From Gammaproteobacteria bacterium (GTDB lineage Bacteria; Pseudomonadota; Gammaproteobacteria; Steroidobacterales; Steroidobacteraceae), in NCBI GenBank assembly GCA_003137095.1, contig PLET01000065.1:89616-153615 (forward strand): a stretch of DNA of 64,000 nt, read 5' to 3'. The notes under the pieces were generated by a model that made no database searches, had not been told where the DNA came from, and saw only the letters and a list, made by a program, of their open reading frames with translations. A program made the translations under genes and the position numbers. This document shows, piece after piece, positions 1 through 9,555 of the stretch. Positions within the stretch are counted from its first letter, which is position 1. Every line of letters begins with the position of its first letter.

Positions 1-1310
1 ATGCCGGCCGCGATCTGCAGGGTGCCGCAGATGAAATCGCTCGCGGGGGTGGCGGCATACACCAGTCCGCCGGTGATGTTGCGGTCGCGCAGTTTTTCGC
101 CGGGCGACAGGACGCCGCTGATCGGTGCGGTGCCGCTCTTGATGATCGAACCCATGGCCTTTTCGACGATGTTCGACAGGCCGCCCTGCTTGTTGCCGGG
201 CGTGGTGTTGGCGCTGCGGTCGGCGCGGCCCCTCTTCAGATAAGCGTCGTACCAGGCCATCTCGCCGATCATGGCGGCGGCGATCGCGGGATTGGCGGCG
301 CGCGCCGTCAATTGATCGATGCCGTCGCGCACCTCGGTGTTCTCGGAAAACATCACGGTGGCGCCGGCACGCACCAGCAGGTCCGTGCAAAAACCCACGG
401 CCGGGTTGGCTGTGACGCCGCTGAAAGCATCGCTCCCCCCGCATTGCACGCCGACGACCAGATGGCTGGCCGGCACGGTCTCACGGCGGCGCGCATCGAG
501 TCTCTGCAAATGAGTCCGGGCGGTTGCCATGATCGAATCGATCATCGACATGAACCCCACGTGTGCAGCGTCCTGCAGGCACACCACATCGGGTCCGGTG
601 CGCGCCTGCGCCCGGCCGCGCTCGTCCATGAGTGCGAACGTGCCCGGCGGCAGCAGCCGCGCCGGCGGCAGCTTCTCGCAGCCCAGGCTCACCACCATCA
701 CTTCATTGCCGAAATTGGGATTGAGCGAGATGTTGCGCAGTGTGCGGATCGGAATGACCGCGTCCGGTGCGTCGATGGCGACGCCGCAGCCGTAGGTGTG
801 TTCCAGTCCGATCACGTCATCGACATTCGGATACTGCGGAAGGAGCTCGGCCTTGATGCGCTTGACGGCATGCTCCACCACACCCGAGACGCATTGCACG
901 GTGGTTGTGATGGCGAGAATGTTGCGGGTGCCGACCGTTCCGTCGCGGTTTCGGTACCCTTCGAAGGTGTAGCCTTGGAGCGGCTCGGTTGCGGGCGGGG
1001 CGACCGTGGCGATGGGCAGCCCTTCGAGCGAGCGCGCCACGGGCATTTCGAGCAGACTTTCGTGCACCCAGCAGCCCGCGGCGATGGCGCGCGCCGCCCT
1101 GCCGATGGTGACGTTGTAGCGCACGACCGCGGCGCCGGCCGGCAGATCGATGAGCGCGAGCTTGTGGCCCTGCGGAATGGATTCGTGCAGGGTCAGGCCG
1201 GACGGGAACCGCGTGCCGGCAGGCAGTCCGCCGTCGTTGGCGACGATGGCAACATTGTCATTGGGGTGCATGGTGATGTGCACCGGACTGCGCGCTGCTG
1301 GCTCATGCAT
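1..1310 (-). CDS. garD: Galactarate dehydratase (UxaA/GarD family), C-terminus cut by window edge
   Basis: Predicted to dehydrate D-galactarate to 5-dehydro-4-deoxy-D-glucarate in the cytoplasm. About 436 codons are visible; family members are about 500-525 residues, so the C-terminus lies outside the window. An N-terminal SAF-like domain (about residues 10-95) is followed by the catalytic UxaA-type region. Visible family motifs are [46 protein letters not shown] and YAATPASDF; the spacing and wording resemble GarD more than altronate dehydratase UxaA. The ATG at 1310 overlaps the end of the upstream transporter gene by 8 bases, so the two are co-transcribed. Altronate dehydratase remains the main alternative. 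Confidence 0.86.
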   Translation of the reverse strand, partial: MHEPAARSPVHITMHPNDNVAIVANDGGLPAGTRFPSGLTLHESIPQGHKLALIDLPAGAAVVRYNVTIGRAARAIAAGCWVHESLLEMPVARSLEGLPIATVAPPATEPLQGYTFEGYRNRDGTVGTRNILAITTTVQCVSGVVEHAVKRIKAELLPQYPNVDDVIGLEHTYGCGVAIDAPDAVIPIRTLRNISLNPNFGNEVMVVSLGCEKLPPARLLPPGTFALMDERGRAQARTGPDVVCLQDAAHVGFMSMIDSIMATARTHLQRLDARRRETVPASHLVVGVQCGGSDAFSGVTANPAVGFCTDLLVRAGATVMFSENTEVRDGIDQLTARAANPAIAAAMIGEMAWYDAYLKRGRADRSANTTPGNKQGGLSNIVEKAMGSIIKSGTAPISGVLSPGEKLRDRNITGGLVYAATPASDFICGTLQIAAG

Positions 1311-2619
1311 GTTGAAACCCCCTGAATTCGACCCGCTTGATGTCCTGCACGATGACCAGGTACGCGAAAATGGTGACCAGGGCGTTGGCGCCGACGAATA
1401 GCAGTGCGCCGTCGAAGGATCCGCTCGCCGCCAAAATATAGCCGATCGCGATCGGCGTGACGATTCCGGCCACGGCACCGAAGCTGTTGAACAGGCTGCC
1501 CGCCAGGCCGATCGCCTGTTTCGGCGCCACATCGGCCATCACCGCCCAGCCGAGCGCCCCGAGGCCCTTGCCGAAGAACGACAGCGCCATCAGGCAGACG
1601 ATGATCCAATCGGTGTCAATGTAGTTGCAGGTAATCATGCTCATGGACAGCAGCATCCCGGCGACGATCGGGGTCTTGCGCGCGACGGTGAGTGAGCAGC
1701 CGCGCTTCAACAGGGAGTCCGACAGTACGCCGCCGAGGATGCCGCCGAAGAAGCCGCACAGCGCCGGCAGCGACACCATGAAGCCGGCCCTGAGGATGGA
1801 CATGTGCCGCTGTTGCACCAGATAGACCGGAAACCAGGTGAGGAAGAAATAGGTCAGCACGTTGATGGAGAACTGACCGATGTTGATGCCGAGCAGCATG
1901 CGGTTGGTGAGCAGCTGCCGCAGCGCAGGACGCGTGGAATCGGACCGCGACGCGGGACGCTCCTGCAAGTCGACCAGGGCGCCGCCGGCCCGCAGATAAT
2001 CCAGTTCGGCGCGGTTCACGCCGGCGTGCCGCGCGGGTCCGCGCCCGGCCGTCAGCCAGGCCAGGGCGAGCAGCATGCCGAGCCCGCCCATGAGCACATA
2101 CACCCAGTGCCAGCCATACCAATGCGTCACCGCCGCCATCAGCGGCGTGAACACCACCGCGGCAAAGTATTGCGCCGCGTTGAAAATGGCCGACGCCGTA
2201 CCGCGTTCGCGGGTCGGAAACCAGCTCGCCACCACCCGGGCATTGGCCGGGAAGGCCGGCGCTTCGGCCATGCCGACCAGAAAGCGCAGGCAGAACAGGG
2301 CCGCGATCGCGCTTGCGGGGCTGCCGAGAATGCCGGTGCCGGCCTGCATCAGCGTGAACGCCGACCAGCCGAATATGCTGGCCGCGTACACCCGGCGCGC
2401 ACCGAAGCGGTCGATGAGCCATCCGCCCGGAACCTGCGCGAACACATACGCCCAACTGAATGCCGAAAATAGGTAGCCCATCCGGATCATGTCGAAGCCG
2501 AATTCCGCCTGCATCGACGGACCCGTGATGGACAGCGTGGCCCGGTCGGCGAAGTTGACCGTGGTGATGAGGAAAATCAGCGCGAGGATGCGAAAGCGCA
2601 CGTGGCTGCGTTTCTGCAA
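1303..2619 (-). CDS. MFS transporter, ACS family (glucarate/galactarate/hexuronate type)
   Basis: Inner-membrane major facilitator carrier of 438 residues with about 12 hydrophobic segments. The N-terminal helix with NFADRATLS, the loop [14 protein letters not shown] and the helix 4-5 segment [15 protein letters not shown] are typical of the anion:cation symporter family (GudP, GarP, ExuT). The substrate is probably an aldarate or hexuronate, because the next gene is galactarate dehydratase and the gene before it is a GH2 glycosidase. The reading frame opens with TTG at 2619; a GTG at 2601 is an alternative start and neither has a clear ribosome site. It lies 36 bases after the glycosidase and overlaps garD by 8 bases. 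Confidence 0.85.
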   Translation of the reverse strand: MQKRSHVRFRILALIFLITTVNFADRATLSITGPSMQAEFGFDMIRMGYLFSAFSWAYVFAQVPGGWLIDRFGARRVYAASIFGWSAFTLMQAGTGILGSPASAIAALFCLRFLVGMAEAPAFPANARVVASWFPTRERGTASAIFNAAQYFAAVVFTPLMAAVTHWYGWHWVYVLMGGLGMLLALAWLTAGRGPARHAGVNRAELDYLRAGGALVDLQERPASRSDSTRPALRQLLTNRMLLGINIGQFSINVLTYFFLTWFPVYLVQQRHMSILRAGFMVSLPALCGFFGGILGGVLSDSLLKRGCSLTVARKTPIVAGMLLSMSMITCNYIDTDWIIVCLMALSFFGKGLGALGWAVMADVAPKQAIGLAGSLFNSFGAVAGIVTPIAIGYILAASGSFDGALLFVGANALVTIFAYLVIVQDIKRVEFRGFQHA

Positions 2620-2655
2620 GACCGCTTGCGGCGTAATGGCCAGGGGCTTGCTCCG

Positions 2656-5355
2656 CTACTGACCCTGGGTCGCGGCCGGCTCGACGTCGATCGAGGAGAC
2701 GATCGCATCCCCGCTCGAACCCGCGAAATCGAGGTTCAGCGCACCGTTCGCCACGGTGGCCACGAAGCTTCGCTCCAGGGCCTTGAGCGGGCCGCCGGCG
2801 GCCGCGGCGACATCGAGATCGACGATGGCGGGTGCGCCGTTCGCCGTCACCGAAAATACCCGTGCGCCAGGGCCGTCCTCCGGTTCCACGAATCGCAGGC
2901 GGACGCGATACATTCCGTTGGCGAGGGGCAGCACGTAGGAGAAGCGCCCCTTGCGGTAGGTGTTGAGCAGCGCTTCGAACGGCGTACCGCTGATGTCCCT
3001 GTGGACCGGGGCAACGGCCGCACGCACCGGCATGAACGGATTGATGGCGGCGGCCGCGCCACCGCTGAAGAAATCGTCCGAGCCATGGGGGCCTTCGGGG
3101 CCCGGCATCCCTTCGATGGACCCGCAGTCGATGCGGTAAACCCCGGCACCGACGGTCAGCGTCCAAGAGACCGAGTCGGAAACCGTGCCGGAAGCGAACT
3201 CACCGGCCGCCTTCACCAAATTCGCGCCGGGCGCCAGTGCCACCGCCGGCCACCGGCAGATGCGCTGCGGACATTCCGTCAGGGCGCCGAGGCTGCGGCC
3301 GTTGATCCAGGCTTCGGTCGTACGGGCATTGCTGTAAACCTTGAGTTCAGTGAGCGGCAGCACGCGTTGTGTCTGCCGGCGGCTCGCGATGTACACCGTG
3401 GGCGCCGGATTCCAATTGGCACGGTAGAAGAAGAACGCGTCCTTGCGGGTTTTGCGGTCATAGCTCGCGAGGCCCTTGGTGTTGATGTTGACCGAGTCGC
3501 CCTCGGTGCGTCCCGGGGTCGAGAAATCGAACATGAAGGTGAGCCAACTGCCCCAGAGAAAGGGCTTCGCGGCGAGTATCGGCCAGGTCAGTTCATGCAC
3601 GCGGCTCTGGTATTCCTCCGGCTGCACATGGCCCCGGGGATCGACCGGACCGCCCAGAGGATTGTCCGTGTGCTGGACGATGGATGCGCCCGCTCCATAT
3701 TCGCTCACCGCCAGCGGTATCGAGGGATAAGCCGCACGCATCCGGTCGAGATCGGCGTTGAGGTCGGCGGGCACGGTGGTGTACCAGCCGAAGTATCGAT
3801 TCGCCCCATCGAGGTCCGCCGCATCGATCACGCTCGGCGACCCCGGCCTCCCGTAACAACAATTCGCGATGGTCGACGGGCGTCCGGGATCCTCCGCCTG
3901 AGCGGTCTGGCGCAGCAGGCCGAGCAGCGGCCGCGGATCGGTCTGCGCGTTGGTGCCGCCGCCGACCGCCGCGGGAATGACGCTGCCAAAATCGACCTCG
4001 TTGGCGAGGCCCCAGACGGCGATGGAGGCGTGGTTCGAGCTCTGGCGGATGAGTTCGACCATCTGCTGCTTGGCGTTGTCGATCAGTGCGTCCGTCGGTT
4101 GCGTGGCGCCGCCCAGAGTCCACTTGCTGACCAGCGGAATTTCCGCCCAGTTGAGCAGCCCGAGTTCGTCCGACAGGTCATTGAGGGTATCGGAATGCTG
4201 ATAATGGGTGAACCGGATGCTGTTCGCCCCCAAGTCCCGGATCATTTCCAGGTCTTCGCGCTGATCCGCTTCCGACACCGCCCAGCCCTTGCCCTCACGA
4301 TCCTGATGCAGGGCGACGCCGTGCAGCCGGATGCTTCTGTCGTTGAGAAACAGGCCGCGTTCCGGGTCGATGCGAATCTGGCGCACGCCGAATCGCTGCG
4401 TCACCCGGTCGAGCCGCACACCGGCGGGCGTGCGCAGTTCAAACGCGGTCTGGTACAGATAGGGATCATCGACGCCCTGCCAGAGATGCACATCGTGAAT
4501 CCTCACGGTGCCAGCCACGTCGGCGTCTCCATGAGCCCCGATGTCGAGCCGGCGGGTCAAGGATGCGACCACGCGGCCGCCCGAGTCCTTGAAGGTCACC
4601 GTGAGCACCACGGCGGCGCGCCGTCCCTGGTCATTGCGGATCTTGGTTTCCACGGCAATGTCGGCCGCGCCGTCGGCCAGCTTCTTCGTACTCAAGCCCA
4701 CGCCGGGCCCGCCGTGATCCAGCATGCCGATGTGCACGGGGGCGGTCGCGATCAGCGAAACCGGCCGGTACAGACCGCCGTAGATCCAGAAATCACCCGC
4801 GAGGGGCAGTATGTCGGCCGTGCTCGAACCCGGCGCGGGTGTGGAGTTATCGGTTTTCACCGCGAGGGTGTTGCGCTGCCCGGGCGACAAGGCCGCGGTC
4901 GCGTCCAGCCGGAAGCGCGAAAATCCGCCGCGATGCCCGCCCAGCCGCACTCCGTTCAACCACACGTCGGCGCGTTCGCTGGCGGCATCGAACTGCACGT
5001 AGACGCGCCGGTGGGCAAAGCGGCGGGGCACCTCGAATTGCAGGCGATACCAGCCCACTCCGCGCGATTGGTTGAGCGCCCGCGGCGCTCCGCCGGCGGC
5101 CGTGTCGGTGCCGACCCGGTTCCAGGTGTGCGGCACGCTGACTTCGGTCCAGGTGCCATCCGCATACGACGGGTCTTCGGCACCGGCTGGATCTGCCTGG
5201 AGAAAACGCCACCTGTCGGTGAGCATGAGGGTCTCGCGGGGGCTGGCGCGCGCGCTGGCTGCCGCGTCCGGCGGCTGCGCCCGCGCGGGCCGGCCGATCG
5301 CCAGGACCCCCGGCAGGCTGCAAATCATGCACAGGATGGGAACGGCGCGCTTCAA
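2656..5355 (-). CDS. Secreted glycoside hydrolase family 2 protein with C-terminal malectin-like domain
   Basis: A beta-glycosidase of 899 residues, probably periplasmic. The TTG start at 5355 overlaps the upstream esterase stop (TTGA) and gives a full signal peptide ending ARA-Q near residue 27; an ATG at 5328 would shorten it. Order: GH2 sugar-binding jelly roll (about 45-205), Ig-like domain (205-325), TIM barrel (330-620) with acid/base Glu in GLANEVD (about E453) and nucleophile Glu in AVSEYGAG (about E552), a further Ig-like part with WINGRSLG, then a malectin-like domain from about residue 739 (VYRIDCGS). GH2 includes beta-galactosidases, beta-glucuronidases and others; neighbouring aldarate genes favour a uronic-acid substrate, which is inference. 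Confidence 0.85.
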   Translation of the reverse strand: MKRAVPILCMICSLPGVLAIGRPARAQPPDAAASARASPRETLMLTDRWRFLQADPAGAEDPSYADGTWTEVSVPHTWNRVGTDTAAGGAPRALNQSRGVGWYRLQFEVPRRFAHRRVYVQFDAASERADVWLNGVRLGGHRGGFSRFRLDATAALSPGQRNTLAVKTDNSTPAPGSSTADILPLAGDFWIYGGLYRPVSLIATAPVHIGMLDHGGPGVGLSTKKLADGAADIAVETKIRNDQGRRAAVVLTVTFKDSGGRVVASLTRRLDIGAHGDADVAGTVRIHDVHLWQGVDDPYLYQTAFELRTPAGVRLDRVTQRFGVRQIRIDPERGLFLNDRSIRLHGVALHQDREGKGWAVSEADQREDLEMIRDLGANSIRFTHYQHSDTLNDLSDELGLLNWAEIPLVSKWTLGGATQPTDALIDNAKQQMVELIRQSSNHASIAVWGLANEVDFGSVIPAAVGGGTNAQTDPRPLLGLLRQTAQAEDPGRPSTIANCCYGRPGSPSVIDAADLDGANRYFGWYTTVPADLNADLDRMRAAYPSIPLAVSEYGAGASIVQHTDNPLGGPVDPRGHVQPEEYQSRVHELTWPILAAKPFLWGSWLTFMFDFSTPGRTEGDSVNINTKGLASYDRKTRKDAFFFYRANWNPAPTVYIASRRQTQRVLPLTELKVYSNARTTEAWINGRSLGALTECPQRICRWPAVALAPGANLVKAAGEFASGTVSDSVSWTLTVGAGVYRIDCGSIEGMPGPEGPHGSDDFFSGGAAAAINPFMPVRAAVAPVHRDISGTPFEALLNTYRKGRFSYVLPLANGMYRVRLRFVEPEDGPGARVFSVTANGAPAIVDLDVAAAAGGPLKALERSFVATVANGALNLDFAGSSGDAIVSSIDVEPAATQGQ

Positions 5356-6257
5356 CGGGCGGTGGCGTAGCCGATGGAACTCATCCAGGCCACGAACTGC
5401 TCGAACCACAGATCCGTGGTCAGCCCCAGACTTCGCATGCCGAAACCGTGTCCGCCCTTGTTGTAGATGTGCAGTTCCACCGGGTGGCCGGCCGCACTCA
5501 GGGTCTGGTAGGCGCTCAGCACGGATTTGGACAGGGGATCGTCTGCGGCCACGGCGAGAAACATCGGCGGTGTATCGGCCGGCCATTTGACGCCGTCGTC
5601 GGCACCCATGTAGATCTGTGCGGCGAAATTTGGCCGTGCCGCAGCGTCGGCGCCGACCACGGCGGCATTCACCAGACGGCCGCCCGCCGAGAAGCCGACC
5701 GCGCCGACCCGATCGGGATCGAAACCCCACTGTGCCGCATGCGCCCGCACATAGCGGATCGCGGCGAGTCCATCGGCAATGGCCGTCTGCGGCGCCGGAC
5801 TCCGGGCGGCCGGATCGCCGGGCGTTTCGGCGCGCGCGGGCTGGCGCAGGTATTCCTCGTTCGTGTCCGCCGTATGCCTGACCCGGTATTTCAGAACGAT
5901 GGCGGTGTAGCCCTGGGCCGCCAGATGGCGCGCCACCTCGTAGCCCTCCCCATCGACGGCCAACCTGACGAAACCGCCTCCCGGCGCGATGACGATGGCC
6001 GTGCGGTTGGCCCGCAGCGGATTTGCCGGGTTGAACACCGTGAGGGTCGGCTGCACGACGTTGCGAATGCGGCGCGTGGACCCGACGGGCGTCACGATTT
6101 CTTTCCAGGTCCAGGTTTCGGAGCCGGGCGCAACACCCGGATACAGCGCCACCACCCGCGCCGCATCCGAGGGCTGTTCGGCATTCTGCAGTCCCTGCGC
6201 GTCCGCTGCGAGGGGCAGGCCCAGTAAAAGCGTCGCGGCTGCCAGTGATTTGATCAT
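5352..6257 (-). CDS. Secreted alpha/beta hydrolase (carbohydrate esterase-like)
   Basis: A 301-residue exported hydrolase. The signal peptide MIKSLAAATLLLGLPLAADA is followed by an alpha/beta-hydrolase fold with oxyanion motif APGGGF (about 91-96), nucleophile elbow GFSAGG (Ser190), an acidic residue in AADD (about 239-240) and catalytic His in NKGGHGFGM (His270). This matches the xylan/acetyl-ester esterases often found in polysaccharide loci. It lies 23 bases after the TonB receptor gene and its TGA overlaps the glycosidase start. It probably removes acyl groups from the imported glycan before the GH2 enzyme acts. The exact ester substrate cannot be read from sequence. Confidence 0.82.
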   Translation of the reverse strand: MIKSLAAATLLLGLPLAADAQGLQNAEQPSDAARVVALYPGVAPGSETWTWKEIVTPVGSTRRIRNVVQPTLTVFNPANPLRANRTAIVIAPGGGFVRLAVDGEGYEVARHLAAQGYTAIVLKYRVRHTADTNEEYLRQPARAETPGDPAARSPAPQTAIADGLAAIRYVRAHAAQWGFDPDRVGAVGFSAGGRLVNAAVVGADAAARPNFAAQIYMGADDGVKWPADTPPMFLAVAADDPLSKSVLSAYQTLSAAGHPVELHIYNKGGHGFGMRSLGLTTDLWFEQFVAWMSSIGYATAR

Positions 6258-6280
6258 GTACCGCCCCGGTCAATTGTTGA

Positions 6281-9214
6281 TCACTTGAAGTTGACGCGCA
6301 CTCCCAGTTTCAGGTAGCGGCCAATCAGGTCGTAATACGCGTTGTTGTTCGCCGGCAGCGGCGGTGGACGGTTCATGACGTTATTCAGAACGAAGTACAC
6401 CTGCTCGCGGCCGCCCAATTTGCCGAAATCGTAGCTGCCGCCCAGATTGAACAGAGCATAGGATCCGATGTAGTTGTCGTTGATGCTGTTGCTCAAGGCG
6501 GGGCTGTAGGCGGGATTGTCCGGTCCGATGAAGCCGTTGTTCTGGTGACCGCTGCTGATGTAGCGCACCTGCACGTTGGCCGATAACCGCTCGAGGTTAT
6601 ACGTGGTGGTGACATTCCACAACCAGGACGGCAGTCCGGCCGGACCGCCGAAGCCTGCACCGGTCTGCCCCGCGCGGTTGATGCCCTCCGGAAACAGCGG
6701 CGAGACGTCCGTCGACGTCCAGTATTCGAACACCCGGGTACCCTCGGCGTTGACGATGACGTCGCCGGCCAGGCGCCCGTTCAGCTGGTCCAGCGGCTGC
6801 GTGAAGGTCAGCGCCAGGTCCACCCCATGCGTGCGGAACTGCGCCACATTGGCCGTCGTGCCCTGAACGGCCAGGATCTGGCCGCTCACGACATTGTTGT
6901 TGGCGAATGTGATGAGGGAGCAATACGGACCCCCGTTGTAGACGCCGCCCGTCAGACAATTGTTCACCACGGTCTGGGTGCTGGTCGCCGTGATGGCGTC
7001 ATTGATGACGATGCGGTAGTAATCGGCCGAAACCTTCAAGCGGCTGAAGAATTGCGGCTTGAACACCACGCCGAAGGTGGTCGTGTCGGACTTCTCCGGT
7101 TTCAGGTTCGGGTTTCCACCCACCGTGAAACCGGCGGCGTTGGTGGGCTGCACGATCCCCGGGCGCGGGTCGAGCGGCAGCGGCAACGATACCGTCTGCG
7201 GCGTGTACAGATCGACGAGATTGGGCGCCCGGATGTCGCGCGAACGCGTTCCGCGGAACAGGAAATCACTGGTCGGTTCCCAGGTCAGACCGGCCTTCCA
7301 GGTCGTGACCGAGCCGGAGGTGCTGTAATCGGTTTCGCGCACTGCGCCGTTGAAATCGGCCGACCGGGCCATCGGCAGATTTTTGAGCAGCGGCACCACC
7401 GTTTCGACATAGACTTCCTTCACATCCTCCTGGTGGTAGGGCAGATTCGAGACGTTGCCGCTGTACCATGCGGCGGCCTGTGACAGCGGGTCCACGCTGG
7501 TCTCCAGCGAATCGGTCCGATATTCCAGGCCGGATGCAATGGAGACCGGGCCCGCCCAATCGGAGAACGGTTCGCCCTGGAGGTTGGCGGTGGCGTCCTT
7601 CAACGTGGTCACGGTCTGTGCGGTCGGGGTGCCGAGCACATAGGCCAATGCCGCGGGACTTCCCGTGGTCGTGCCCAAGATGTCCAACGGCTGGCAGCCG
7701 GCGGCCTGGGCGGCAGCGCTGGCGCACACGACCTGGCCGCCGACCTGCACGGCATTGATGGCGTTCTTGAAATTGGCGTTGTTGAACGCGTTGTCCACAT
7801 GCCGGATGGCGTTGTTCCTCCCGTACTGGTACGAGGCATCCCATTTCCAGGTCTCGCCGAAGTGGCCCTCCAGTCCGGCGACAATCCGGCTCGTATCCTC
7901 GCTGATGTCATTGACGCTCGGTCCCAGCTGGTTGCTCAGGTAGCCGAGAGAAATTCCCTTTGCCGGCACCAGTGCCAGCTGGGCGGGGGTGAGCGCCTGC
8001 TGCAGATAGTAATTGCTCGGCAGAATGGTGAGCGCCGCGGTGCCGCCGCCGGCGCGGATCGCCGTGCCCGCATCCAGGGTGTCGATGTGTGAATAGAGCG
8101 GCTCGATGTAGACGGTCAAGTGATCGTTGAAGTCGAAACTCAGCTTGGAGAGGAAATTCGCGCGCTCGATGGCCGCATGCAACTGCTGGAAATTGCGGTT
8201 GTCGATGCCGGCCGCACTGTTGGCGGCGAGCTCGGCATCGGTGAAACCCGTTTTGACGAACGCAAAATTGCTGTCGAGATAGCCGGGGGTGAAGCGCGCA
8301 GTGGTCGTGCCGCCGTTTGCGCCCGGGACGAACGCCAGGCCCTGCAGGGGACCCGGCGTCAGGATCAGACCACCGGTGGTTGCGCTGCCAAAATAGGCGT
8401 CGCCACCCTGCAGGATGATGTTCGCCGGCACGCCCGCCGGTCGGGTCGAATAGGCCACCGAAGCCACCGACGACTGTCCCCAGGCGCGTTGATCGTTGTA
8501 GTAGCTGGTGCCGCCGTTGTTGTCGTATTCGCCGCCGGCAATGATATGTCCCTTGCCATCCGCAAAACTCGTGCCGCCGGCCAGACTGACGTACCGGTCC
8601 TTGTCGTCATCGTAGTTCGGGGTTTGGCCGTACTGCGCGGTTGCCTTTATGCCCTGCAGCTTGTCGTCGAGGATGATGTTGACCACACCCGCGACCGCAT
8701 CCGAACCGTAGTCGGCGGACGCGCCGCCGGTCACCACGTCAACGCTGCGGATCAGAGCCGTCGGGATGATGCTGAGGTCGGTGGTGCCGCCGACGGTCGT
8801 CGCCGGCAGATTGGTCGCTGGCAGCCGCAGCTTGTCGAGCAACACCAAGGTGCGCTGTGCCGTCAAGCCGCGCAGATCCGCAAGTTCCGCGCCCGAATTC
8901 CCGATGCCTCCCGATGCCGGGGTATTGGTGGCGCGAAACGCCGGCACCTCATCGAGCAGATCACCGATATCGACGGTGCCGCGCGCCTCCAAAGCCTGCT
9001 GGCTCAACACCACCGTGGGGGTGGGCGCGTTGAATCCCGCGCGATCGATGCGCGAGGCGGAGACCACGATTTCCTCAAGTGGCTGCGGCATCGTGTCCGC
9101 GGTTGCGGCCGCGGTTTGCGCCCGAACGGGCGTTGCGAGGCTGGCAGCCAGGGTGGTCAACGACAGCCCGACGACCGCCGTCCATCGATTGCAATGATTC
9201 GAGTTGTGGCTCAT
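6281..9214 (-). CDS. TonB-dependent outer-membrane receptor
   Basis: A 977-residue outer-membrane receptor, probably importing oligosaccharides. A signal peptide ending about residue 33 (VRAQT) is followed by a TonB-box-like and plug region starting EEIVVSASRI, with LEARGTVDIGDLL and the late-plug motif VDVVTGGASADYGSDAVAGVVNI, then a long beta-barrel ending RVNFK. No N-terminal STN signalling domain is seen, so it is not a FecA-type transducer. ATG at 9214 is preferred over GTG at 9217 because GGGGGA lies 6 bases upstream of it. It is the first gene of the leftward sugar operon; the palindromes upstream suggest control by the nearby IclR regulator. Confidence 0.9.
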   Translation of the reverse strand: MSHNSNHCNRWTAVVGLSLTTLAASLATPVRAQTAAATADTMPQPLEEIVVSASRIDRAGFNAPTPTVVLSQQALEARGTVDIGDLLDEVPAFRATNTPASGGIGNSGAELADLRGLTAQRTLVLLDKLRLPATNLPATTVGGTTDLSIIPTALIRSVDVVTGGASADYGSDAVAGVVNIILDDKLQGIKATAQYGQTPNYDDDKDRYVSLAGGTSFADGKGHIIAGGEYDNNGGTSYYNDQRAWGQSSVASVAYSTRPAGVPANIILQGGDAYFGSATTGGLILTPGPLQGLAFVPGANGGTTTARFTPGYLDSNFAFVKTGFTDAELAANSAAGIDNRNFQQLHAAIERANFLSKLSFDFNDHLTVYIEPLYSHIDTLDAGTAIRAGGGTAALTILPSNYYLQQALTPAQLALVPAKGISLGYLSNQLGPSVNDISEDTSRIVAGLEGHFGETWKWDASYQYGRNNAIRHVDNAFNNANFKNAINAVQVGGQVVCASAAAQAAGCQPLDILGTTTGSPAALAYVLGTPTAQTVTTLKDATANLQGEPFSDWAGPVSIASGLEYRTDSLETSVDPLSQAAAWYSGNVSNLPYHQEDVKEVYVETVVPLLKNLPMARSADFNGAVRETDYSTSGSVTTWKAGLTWEPTSDFLFRGTRSRDIRAPNLVDLYTPQTVSLPLPLDPRPGIVQPTNAAGFTVGGNPNLKPEKSDTTTFGVVFKPQFFSRLKVSADYYRIVINDAITATSTQTVVNNCLTGGVYNGGPYCSLITFANNNVVSGQILAVQGTTANVAQFRTHGVDLALTFTQPLDQLNGRLAGDVIVNAEGTRVFEYWTSTDVSPLFPEGINRAGQTGAGFGGPAGLPSWLWNVTTTYNLERLSANVQVRYISSGHQNNGFIGPDNPAYSPALSNSINDNYIGSYALFNLGGSYDFGKLGGREQVYFVLNNVMNRPPPLPANNNAYYDLIGRYLKLGVRVNFK

Positions 9215-9270
9215 CACGTCCCCCTGTCGATTCTTCGTTATGCCGATTCGTTGAACGAATCACGTATACC

Positions 9271-9292
9271 CGTAATAACATTCGGTATTACG
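9271..9292. promoter_or_regulatory. Perfect inverted repeat, candidate IclR operator
   Basis: CGTAATA (9271-9277), an 8-base spacer, then TATTACG (9286-9292): a perfect 7+7 palindrome. It lies 57 bases upstream of the receptor start codon, where a repressor would block transcription. It shares the CGTAAT core with the element at 9451-9470. Assignment to the IclR protein encoded at 10845-11606 is inferred from proximity. Confidence 0.55.
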
Positions 9293-9450
9293 TAGGACAA
9301 AGATAGGACATAGCGGCGTGGACATCAAGCCGGCTGCGCGACAAATTCAGCATGAAATCATCAAAAGTGACGTTTTTGGGGGTTTTTACGGCCTCGCGGT
9401 TGGGGAATACCACGGTTTGCGTGAGGAATGATATCGCCGTGTAGCACGGT

Positions 9451-9470
9451 TTTACGCTATACCGTAATTA
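9451..9470. promoter_or_regulatory. Second palindromic operator-like element
   Basis: TTACG (9452-9456), six bases, CGTAA (9463-9467). The sequence TACGCTATACCG here recurs with one change (TACGCTATAACG) in the acyl-CoA dehydrogenase/IclR intergenic region at 10783, while its CGTAAT part matches the palindrome at 9271. It therefore links the two intergenic regions. Confidence 0.5.
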
Positions 9471-9555
9471 CCTCGAGGTGGATGTGTCGCGGAGAAATCT
9501 GTCGTACGCGCAGATCCCACCTGCGGTTGACTGGTATCGACCACGAGGATTTTGG

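Larger units (their letters stand above)
9218..9555. promoter_or_regulatory. Intergenic control region upstream of the TonB receptor operon
   Basis: This stretch of about 340 bases has no credible gene. It separates the acyl-CoA dehydrogenase stop from the TonB receptor start and is more AT-rich than its surroundings. It contains two operator-like palindromes (listed separately, 9271-9292 and 9451-9470). It most likely carries the promoter of the receptor-esterase-GH2-transporter-garD operon. I could not assign a convincing sigma-70 promoter. Confidence 0.6.

Noticed and set aside
312-1325. Plus-strand frame of 337 codons opposite garD
   Set aside because: Composition is that of an antisense shadow; the minus strand encodes a clear galactarate dehydratase.
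2602-5370. Long open frame (922 codons) on the plus strand opposite the GH2 gene
   Set aside because: No recognisable domain, Arg/Gly/His-biased composition typical of antisense frames in GC-rich DNA, while the minus-strand product has complete GH2 catalytic motifs.
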